A DNA stretch of 64,000 nt, from assembly GCA_963835705.1 (NCBI GenBank), contig CAWIGR010000009.1:1-64000 (forward strand), given 5' to 3'. The position numbers and the translations under genes are program-made. The notes beneath the pieces are model-generated. The model ran no database searches and was not told the DNA's origin. It saw only the letters and a list, made by a program, of their open reading frames with translations. The stretch is from JACVRW01 sp963835705. GTDB taxonomy: Bacteria > Actinomycetota > Thermoleophilia > Solirubrobacterales > Thermoleophilaceae. This document shows positions 58,224 through 64,000 of this stretch, piece after piece (within the stretch, counting starts at the first letter, position 1; every line of letters begins with the position of its first letter).

Positions 58224-59474
58224 ATGCCGAGGCGAAGGACACTGCGGGGCGCCGAGCGCACCCCCCTGTCGCGCGACGCGGACGTTCTCGTCTGCGGCGC
58301 CAGCTTCGCAGGCCTCGCCGTGGCGCGGGAGCTGGCCGACAGCGGCGCGCGCGTGCTCGTGCTCGACCGCTACGAGATCGGCGAGCGCCAGACCTCCGCG
58401 TGCGGCATTCCGACCGAGTGGCTGCGCGCCATGGGCCTGATGGGCTCGCAGCGGCAGGAGTTCGGACGGCTCGTGGTCCATACCCCGCACGGCACCTTCC
58501 GGCTCGAGCTGCCGTGGACCTTCTCGACCTTCGACTATCCCGAGCTGTGCGCGCTGCTCTGGGAGCAGTCGGACGCCGACTTCGAGCCCGCCAAGGTCCA
58601 CGGCCGCACCGGCGGCACCGTCCACACCGACCGCGGCGACCTGACCGCCCGGCTCGTGGTCGACGCGCTCGGGTGGCGGCGGGTGCTGGGGACCGGGTAT
58701 CAGCCGCCCGAGGCCCCCCTCTCGCGCGGTCTCGAGGTTCACCCGAACGGCGCCGGCGACGAGATGGAGATCTGGATCGACCGCCGCTACGTGCCCGCCG
58801 GCTACGGCTGGAGCTTCCCGGCCGGCGACGAGCTCCGCATCGGCGTGGGCTCCTTCGATCCCCGCTTCCACGTCAAGGACACCACCGTGCTGCTGGCCGA
58901 GGATCTCGAGCGAGACCCGGTGCGCTACCAGGGCAACTGGATCCCGCACAGGCTCCGCGCCGCGACCGAGGACGGCGTCTTCTTCGTGGGCGACTCCGCC
59001 GGCCACTGCCTCCCGCTCACCGCCGAGGGGATCCGCACCGCCCTCTACTTCGGGATCGCCTGCGGGCGCGAGCTGCGCGCCGTGGTGGAGGGGCGAGCGA
59101 CCACCGCCGAGGCGCTCACGCGCTACGGCGACTTCTCCGCCTCACACGAGTGGCAGTTCCGCGCGATGCTGCAAGCCCAGCGCCTCGTGCCCAGGGTGCC
59201 GCCGCGCCTGCTGGCAGGCGCGATCCGCGCGATGCAGTGGGAGCGCTTCGTGGACTGGTCCTTCGGCCACTACCTGGCGATCGCGCCGCCGCCGCCGCGG
59301 CCCGAGCGGCGCTCGTCGCGCCACAGCCCGCGCCAGGCGTGGGCCAGCCACAGCACCGCCAGCGCGAGCACCACGATGGTCAGCGGGAGCGCCTCGCCGG
59401 GCTCCACGGCGCCGAGCGCGGCGAAGAAGATGAACAGCACGACGATCGTGCCGCACAGCACCCAGAACGCGTGA
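58224..59474 (+). CDS. FAD-dependent oxidoreductase (geranylgeranyl-reductase-like)
   Basis: Starts at the ATG at 58224; the flavin motif is DVLVCGASFAGLAVARELAD at about residues 20-39, followed by RVLVLDRYEIGERQTSACG, and a late FAD motif GVFFVGDSAGHCLPLTAEGI at about 252-271. The family oxidises or reduces isoprenoids and other hydrophobic substrates. Protein-like sequence ends near SFGHYLAIAPP (about residue 354). The remaining 60 residues overlap the convergent minus gene at 59270-59527 and look antisense, so the stop may be displaced. Confidence 0.85.
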   Translation: MPRRRTLRGAERTPLSRDADVLVCGASFAGLAVARELADSGARVLVLDRYEIGERQTSACGIPTEWLRAMGLMGSQRQEFGRLVVHTPHGTFRLELPWTFSTFDYPELCALLWEQSDADFEPAKVHGRTGGTVHTDRGDLTARLVVDALGWRRVLGTGYQPPEAPLSRGLEVHPNGAGDEMEIWIDRRYVPAGYGWSFPAGDELRIGVGSFDPRFHVKDTTVLLAEDLERDPVRYQGNWIPHRLRAATEDGVFFVGDSAGHCLPLTAEGIRTALYFGIACGRELRAVVEGRATTAEALTRYGDFSASHEWQFRAMLQAQRLVPRVPPRLLAGAIRAMQWERFVDWSFGHYLAIAPPPPRPERRSSRHSPRQAWASHSTASASTTMVSGSASPGSTAPSAAKKMNSTTIVPHSTQNA

Positions 59475-59527
59475 GCGACCGACTCCCGGACGGGGTGCGC
59501 GTCGTGGCCGAGCATGTGCCGATCCAC
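59270..59527 (-). CDS. Small two-helix membrane protein
   Basis: An 85-residue protein from the GTG at 59527. Helices at about residues 20-40 (HAFWVLCGTIVVLFIFFAAL) and 47-68 (ALPLTIVVLALAVLWLAHAW) are followed by a basic tail. The hydrophobic pattern is convincing, so this strand, not the opposite tail of the FAD gene, is the coding one here. No family is recognised. Confidence 0.65.
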   Translation of the reverse strand: MDRHMLGHDAHPVRESVAHAFWVLCGTIVVLFIFFAALGAVEPGEALPLTIVVLALAVLWLAHAWRGLWRDERRSGRGGGGAIAR

Positions 59528-59541
59528 ACTTGAATCCTAGC

Positions 59542-60183
59542 TCAGCCGGTGCACGCACGCGACACCGGGACCTTCACGAACTCCTCCTGGTCCGCGTGCA
59601 GCGGCGGCGGGTTCTCCTTGCACCAGGCGGCCCGGCCGCTCCCCAGCTCGACGCGCCCGCGGAACCGGTAGCCGAGCAGCAGGTCCCGGCCCCGGTAGGT
59701 CCCGCGCCCGCCGCGCTCGACCAGGCAGGTGAAGGTTGCGAAGCGCGGGTCCTCCCCGGTTCGAGTGATCCGCTCGCAGCCGGTGCGGCCGATCGGGCCG
59801 TCGAGCGTGCCGGCCCGCGCGCGCTCGAGCGCATCGGCGCGGACCTGCTCCGCGAGCGCGGGCGCGATCGGCGCCGCGGCCGGCAGCATCGCTCGCCGCG
59901 GCCGCTGTTGCTCGACGAGGGTGCGCCGGATTCGCTCGCGGTTTGCGGCGATCGCCGCCCGTTCGTTCGCCTCGTTCCGCGCGGCGTTGTCGAGCGCCGG
60001 CGGCACCTTGACCACGGCCACCACGAAAAGCCCGGCGGCAAGCGCGAGCACGATCACCCGACCCGCACGCGACAGCGAGCGCCAGCCCCGTGCGGGCAGC
60101 GTGAGGAAGCTCGGCAGCGGCGACCGGCGCTCCCCGCCCCCGGGGGCGGTCCACTCGCCCCGCTTCACGCGCGGCTCGGCCAC
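59542..60183 (-). CDS. Membrane-anchored hypothetical protein
   Basis: A 213-residue protein with a basic N-terminus, one helix at about residues 42-62 (RVIVLALAAGLFVVAVVKVP), a helical stalk (AARNEANERAAIAANRERIR), and an exported-looking C-terminal domain with four cysteines (GRTGCERI, FTCLVERGG, AAWCKEN, RACTG) that could form two disulfides. No catalytic motif. It is 14 bases downstream of the small membrane protein gene's start on the same strand, upstream of it in transcription order. Confidence 0.7.
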   Translation of the reverse strand: MAEPRVKRGEWTAPGGGERRSPLPSFLTLPARGWRSLSRAGRVIVLALAAGLFVVAVVKVPPALDNAARNEANERAAIAANRERIRRTLVEQQRPRRAMLPAAAPIAPALAEQVRADALERARAGTLDGPIGRTGCERITRTGEDPRFATFTCLVERGGRGTYRGRDLLLGYRFRGRVELGSGRAAWCKENPPPLHADQEEFVKVPVSRACTG

Positions 60184-60246
60184 ATGGAAGAAGGTAGGGG
60201 GTGGTTACACGCGCGCGAAGGCCCGGAGCGAACCGATAACCCGGGC

Positions 60247-61230
60247 TTAAGACGCGGCGCCCACGCCCAGCCGCTCACGCACGGCGGCCGCGACCTCGGC
60301 GGCGGCGGGCAGCCACGCGTCCTCGAGCGTCGGGCTGTACGGAGCCGGCGTGTCGTCCGTGGCGACGATCCAGGCGTCGTCGAGCTCGTGGAGCCCCTCC
60401 GCGGCGATGATGCCGAGCAGATTGCCGGCCCAGCCGCCCACGCGCGTGCCCTCCTCCACGAGCATCACCCGGTTCGTCTTGGCGACCGACTCGAGCACGG
60501 TCTCGTGATCGAGCGGCCGCAGCGAGCGGATGTCGACCACCTCGGCGTCGATGCCGTCGCCGGCGAGCTCCTCGGCCGCCTCGACCGAGTCGCGAACGCC
60601 CCTGAGCGCCGACACGATCGTGATGTCGGTGCCCTCGCGCACCACGGCGGCCTTGCCGAGCGGCAGCGTCTCCTCGGTCGGCTCGGGCCCCTTCATCGAG
60701 TACAGGCGCTTGTGCTCGAGGAAGATGACCGGATTGTCGTCGCGGATGGCCGACTTGAGCAGGCCCTTCGCGTCGGCCGGGCTCGACGGGCCGACGATCT
60801 TGATGCCGGGGATGCCCTGGAACCACGTGGCGTGGATCTGCGAGTGCATCGCGCCGAAGCGGCCTCCCGCGCCGACGGCCGAGCGCACCACGAGCGGCAC
60901 GCTCGCCTGCTCGTTCGAGACGTACCAGAACTTCGCGGACTGGTTCACGAGGCTGTCCATCGGCAGCGCCATGAAGTCGCCGAACATGATCTCGATCACC
61001 GGGCGCAGCCCGGTGACCGCCGCGCCGAAGGCCGCCCCCGCCATCGCGAGCTCCGAGATCGGCGTGTCGAAGACGCGCTCGGGACCGTGCTTCTCGCTCA
61101 GGCCCGGGGTGGTCATGAACACCCCGCCCGGCGCGGCCACGTCCTCGCCGAAGAACACCACGGAGGGGTCGCGCTCGATCTCCTCGTCGAGCGCGTCGCG
61201 AATCGCCCTGCGGAACTCGAGCTGGCTCAT
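60247..61230 (-). CDS. pdhB: Pyruvate/2-oxoacid dehydrogenase E1 component, beta subunit
   Basis: A 327-residue thiamine-dependent E1-beta: FRRAIRDALDEEIERDPSVV, VFFGEDVAAPGGVFMTTPGL, DTPISELAMAGAAFGAAVTG, EIMFGDFMALPMDSLVNQSA and EVVDIRSLRPLDHETVLESV. Coupled to the alpha gene by ATGA. No E2 or E3 gene is adjacent in the window, so pyruvate, branched-chain or acetoin specificity cannot be fixed; pdh is a conventional label. Confidence 0.92.
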   Translation of the reverse strand: MSQLEFRRAIRDALDEEIERDPSVVFFGEDVAAPGGVFMTTPGLSEKHGPERVFDTPISELAMAGAAFGAAVTGLRPVIEIMFGDFMALPMDSLVNQSAKFWYVSNEQASVPLVVRSAVGAGGRFGAMHSQIHATWFQGIPGIKIVGPSSPADAKGLLKSAIRDDNPVIFLEHKRLYSMKGPEPTEETLPLGKAAVVREGTDITIVSALRGVRDSVEAAEELAGDGIDAEVVDIRSLRPLDHETVLESVAKTNRVMLVEEGTRVGGWAGNLLGIIAAEGLHELDDAWIVATDDTPAPYSPTLEDAWLPAAAEVAAAVRERLGVGAAS

Positions 61231-62225
61231 CCCTTGAACTCGGTGCCGCCCTCTTGCCCCGGGTCGGGATAGGGCGCCGCGAGCGCGTTCTCCACGGCGC
61301 GGTCCATCTGGGCGTCGATCTCGGCGTCCTTCGCCGCCAGGTCGTCCTCGCTCAGCCCCAGGTCCAGGAGCCGGGCACGGGCCAGGTCGAGCGGGTCGCG
61401 CGCAAGCCAGCGCTCCACCTCGTCGGGCGGGCGGTACTTGGCCGGATCGGACTTCGAGTGACCGTAGTGGCGATAGGTCTGGCACTCGAGCAGGGTCGGC
61501 CCGGTGCCTTCCCGCGCGCGGGCGACCGCTTCGAGCGCCGCCTCGCGCACGGCCCACAGGTCGTTGCCGTCCACCACCTGCGACTGCATGCCGAACGACG
61601 CGGCGCGGATCCCGATCTCGCCCCCGGCGGTGACGCTCGCCATCGGCGTGAACTCGCCGTAGAGGTTGTTCTCGCAGACGTAGACGACCGGGAGGTCGAA
61701 CACCTGAGCCCAGTTGAGGCACTCGTGGAAGTACCCCTGGTTCGAGGCGCCGTCGCCGAAGAAGGCGACGGCCACCTTGCCCTGGCGCTGCGCCGAGACG
61801 GCCGCGCCCGTGGCGGCGGCGATGCTGCCGCCGACGATCCCGAAGCAGCCCACGAGCCCGTGCGCGAGATCGATCACGTTCATGGACCCCGCGCGGCCGC
61901 CGCAGACGCCCGTGGCCCGGCCGAGCATCTCGGCCGCGAGCGCCTCGGGGTCGGTTCCCTTCGCCAGCGCGTGTCCGTGGCCGCGGTAGGTCCCGGCCAC
62001 CCAGTCGTCCGGGTCGAGCGCCGAGCAGACCCCCACCGGCACTGCCTCCTGGCCCGCGGACAGGTGCGTCGTGCCGTGCACCTCGCCCTTCAGGAACAGG
62101 CGATGGATCTCCTGCTCGAAGCGGCGGATGAGCCGCATCCGGCCGTATCGATCGAGGTATTCGGCGGGCGACTCGCCGGGCCGGTCCTTACGCTCCTGGG
62201 CGCGCTCGGTCTGTGTTCCGGCCAT
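61227..62225 (-). CDS. pdhA: Pyruvate/2-oxoacid dehydrogenase E1 component, alpha subunit
   Basis: A 332-residue E1-alpha from the ATG at 62225. Motifs: LSAGQEAVPVGVCSALDPDD, the thiamine-binding GDGASNQGYFHECLNWAQVF (GDG...N), GGSIAAATGAAVSAQRQGKV, and the phosphorylation-loop-like CQTYRHYGHSKSDPAKYRPP. It converts a 2-oxoacid to the acyl-E2 intermediate with the beta subunit. It overlaps pdhB by 4 bases. Divergent from the DapA-family gene 43 bases away. Confidence 0.93.
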   Translation of the reverse strand: MAGTQTERAQERKDRPGESPAEYLDRYGRMRLIRRFEQEIHRLFLKGEVHGTTHLSAGQEAVPVGVCSALDPDDWVAGTYRGHGHALAKGTDPEALAAEMLGRATGVCGGRAGSMNVIDLAHGLVGCFGIVGGSIAAATGAAVSAQRQGKVAVAFFGDGASNQGYFHECLNWAQVFDLPVVYVCENNLYGEFTPMASVTAGGEIGIRAASFGMQSQVVDGNDLWAVREAALEAVARAREGTGPTLLECQTYRHYGHSKSDPAKYRPPDEVERWLARDPLDLARARLLDLGLSEDDLAAKDAEIDAQMDRAVENALAAPYPDPGQEGGTEFKG

Positions 62226-62268
62226 GACGGGCCACTGTAGCGCAATCGTTTGCATAGACTGGCGGGCA

Positions 62269-63240
62269 GTGGACGTCAGCGCGCCCACGTCAGCGAAGGC
62301 GCTCGCCCGCGAGAAGGTCAAGGGCCTGTGGATCGCGATCCCGACGCCGTTCACGGCAGACGGGCGGCACGTCGACGAGGACACGCTGGCCGGCTCGGTC
62401 GAGCACTACGTCGAGGGGCTGCGGGTGGACGGCATCTTCTGCGGCGGCGTGATGGGGGAGTTCTGGGCGCTGTCGATGGACGAGCGGAAGCGGGTGCACG
62501 AGCTCGTGGTGGAGCGGGCCGCCGGGCGCGTGCCGGTGATGGCCCAGGTGGGCCACCACGTCTTCGCGGACATGGTCGAGCTGTGCGACCACGCGACCGG
62601 CTGCGGGGTCGACTTCGGCATCGCGATGAACCCGTACTACCCGCCGAGCCCGCCGCCCGAGTCGGTGCGCGCGTGGTACGAGGCGCTGGCCGGCGCCTCC
62701 CCCCTTCCGATGTTCCTCTTCAACACGACGTACGCCGGCTACGCGCTCTCGCCCGAGCTGATCGCCGAGCTAGCGGAGCTCGACAACATCTGCGGCATCA
62801 AGAACCCCCAGGGGACGGAGCACCTGCTGCGCGTGCAGGCGCTGGCCGGCGACCGGATCGTGGTGACGGACGCGTCCGAGCGCCACTGGCTCGAGCTGCA
62901 CACCGAGCACGGCTTCCAGGCGCTGATGTCCACGCCCGCGCTGGCCCTGTACCAGCGCCCGGGCGACCTGCCGATCGTGGATTACACGCGCCTTGCGGAC
63001 TCGGGCGACGTGGCCGGCGCGCAGGCGCTCAGCCACCGGCTCGACCCCGCGCGCGACGCCTTCGACCTCTGGATGCGCGCGCCCTGGCTCGAACGCCGGG
63101 TGATCCCGATCGCGCAGCTGAAAGCCTGGCTCGGCCACATGGGCCTTCCGCAGGGACCCGTGCGGCCGCCGCTGGTGCCACTGGCGCGCGACGAGGAGCT
63201 CGCGCTGCGCCGCGACCTCGAGGCTGCCGACCTGACCTAA
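62269..63240 (+). CDS. Dihydrodipicolinate synthase (DapA)-family aldolase/lyase
   Basis: A 323-residue TIM-barrel protein from the GTG at 62269. KGLWIAIPTPFTADGRHVDE, DGIFCGGVMGEFWALSMDER (GGVMGE replaces the usual GTTGE), FNTTYAGYALS (catalytic-type Tyr) and CGIKNPQGTEHLLRVQALAG with the Schiff-base Lys. The altered phosphate/pyruvate loop suggests a keto-acid aldolase or dehydratase rather than lysine synthesis. Its stop overlaps that of the convergent dehydrogenase gene. Confidence 0.87.
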   Translation: MDVSAPTSAKALAREKVKGLWIAIPTPFTADGRHVDEDTLAGSVEHYVEGLRVDGIFCGGVMGEFWALSMDERKRVHELVVERAAGRVPVMAQVGHHVFADMVELCDHATGCGVDFGIAMNPYYPPSPPPESVRAWYEALAGASPLPMFLFNTTYAGYALSPELIAELAELDNICGIKNPQGTEHLLRVQALAGDRIVVTDASERHWLELHTEHGFQALMSTPALALYQRPGDLPIVDYTRLADSGDVAGAQALSHRLDPARDAFDLWMRAPWLERRVIPIAQLKAWLGHMGLPQGPVRPPLVPLARDEELALRRDLEAADLT

Positions 63241-64000
63241 CCGCGGGTCGGGGCCGGCGCCATGTCGACCTTGCCGTCGTCGCTCAGGCCGTCGCTGACC
63301 GGCACGTTCTCCGGCTCGAGCTCCAGCGACGAGCCGCGCGCCTCGAGCTCGAGCAGCGCCATGAAGTCGATGTCCTCGTAGCCGAAGCCCATCAGCGCCT
63401 GCACGACCTGCTGGGCGGCGGCCGCCACGGGCATCGGCACGCCGTGCTCCTCGGCCGCCTCGAACCCGAGCTGGAAGTCCTTGTACAGCAACGCCGGGGT
63501 GAAAGTGGGCGTGAAGTCGAGGTTCACGATCGCGGGCGACTTGTAGCGGGTGAACATCGAGCCCATGACGCTCTTGTTGAGGAACTCGAGGAACGCGGCC
63601 CGAGAGACACCGCCCTTCTCGGCGAGCACGGTGATCTCGGCGAGCGACTGGGCCACCACGCCGAGCATGAGGTTGTGGCAGATCTTGACGAGCCGGGCCA
63701 CGTCGCCCTCGCCGACGTAGGTGGCGCCCGCGCCGAGGAGCTCGATGTATGGGCGGGCGGCATCCCACGCCTCGCTCGGCCCGGACACGACCAGGGTCAG
63801 CCTGCCGGCGTCGACCACGGACGGGTTGCCGCTCACCGGGGCGGCCAGCAGAGCGACGCCGCGCGCATCGGTCTCGGCCCGCACCTGTGCCGACGCCTCC
63901 GGCGAGACCGTGGAGGAGTCCACGATCGCCGACGGAGCGGCATCGGCCCTCGACAGCAGCCCGTTCTCGCCGAGGACCACGGCCTTGAAGTCCTCGGGGC
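63237..64000 (-). CDS. 3-hydroxyisobutyrate-dehydrogenase-like enzyme, partial
   Basis: The frame is open to the window edge, so the N-terminal Rossmann motif and start lie outside. Visible parts: VDSSTVSPEASAQVRAETDA (substrate-binding DSST), LAAPVSGNPSVVDAGRLTLV and the catalytic Lys in ARLVKICHNLMLGVVAQSLA (usual KxxxN). These mark the beta-hydroxyacid dehydrogenase family (3-hydroxyisobutyrate, tartronate semialdehyde and relatives). About 254 residues are in the window. Specificity is unknown. Confidence 0.9.
   Translation of the reverse strand, partial: PEDFKAVVLGENGLLSRADAAPSAIVDSSTVSPEASAQVRAETDARGVALLAAPVSGNPSVVDAGRLTLVVSGPSEAWDAARPYIELLGAGATYVGEGDVARLVKICHNLMLGVVAQSLAEITVLAEKGGVSRAAFLEFLNKSVMGSMFTRYKSPAIVNLDFTPTFTPALLYKDFQLGFEAAEEHGVPMPVAAAAQQVVQALMGFGYEDIDFMALLELEARGSSLELEPENVPVSDGLSDDGKVDMAPAPTRG

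Overview
The window is high-GC, densely packed bacterial DNA. Genes often overlap by a GTGA or ATGA junction. Several secreted proteins have an N-terminal pattern (RRPS..LVIASLALFVALGG.GYAA) common in Thermoleophilia. With a membrane pyrophosphatase, Rex, the tsaE-tsaB-rimI-tsaD run and asymmetric ABC exporters, this suggests an actinobacterium of class Thermoleophilia (Solirubrobacterales-like). That placement is inference, not proof.

Bases 1 to about 11,000 are an accessory, decaying region. An IS1380-like element lies inside a methyltransferase gene with a 5-bp target duplication. Two 182-bp MITE-like elements sit in copies of a short dispersed repeat. There is a truncated ECF sigma gene, a 3' fragment of a tRNA-Val gene, a Gly/Tyr-rich secreted repeat protein, and several very small genes (CsbD-like, zinc-knuckle-like).

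From about 11 kb the window is mostly core genome. First come ArsR, an SRPBCC protein, a heterodimeric ABC exporter and tRNA-Gln. Next is an ECF sigma / MerR-DICT divergent pair with an MpaB-like oxygenase. A long minus-strand run (18.7-30.5 kb) follows: an ion-transport operon of two APC-UspA transporters, a small membrane protein, two TrkA/RCK proteins and a ferredoxin-reductase-like FAD enzyme; then H+-pyrophosphatase, MTA phosphorylase, a GCS2 ligase, Rex and a glutaredoxin. A CPA1 antiporter, the t6A genes, a type-4 uracil-DNA glycosylase and pantothenate genes (panC, panB) lead to secreted proteins and a hexapeptide acyltransferase.

At 40.9-45.7 kb two toxin-antitoxin modules lie next to uvrA, separated by a scrambled duplicate of the uvrA 3' end. 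Then come a PHM-like copper protein with a cupredoxin tail, uvrB, an AbiEi/DUF559 protein, an ABC-F ATPase, an acyl-CoA synthetase, a lytic transglycosylase, coaE, rpsA with a long acidic tail, a FAD oxidoreductase, the pyruvate-dehydrogenase-type E1 pair, a DapA-family enzyme and a truncated 3-hydroxyisobutyrate-dehydrogenase-like gene at the right edge.

A 49-bp perfect-ended palindromic element occurs twice, identically, 18.5 kb apart in unrelated intergenic regions. Single-base frameshifts break many otherwise intact conserved genes (uvrA, hppA and others), about one per 5 kb. Uncorrected sequencing indels are the likeliest cause, so most of those genes are annotated as CDS spanning the shift.
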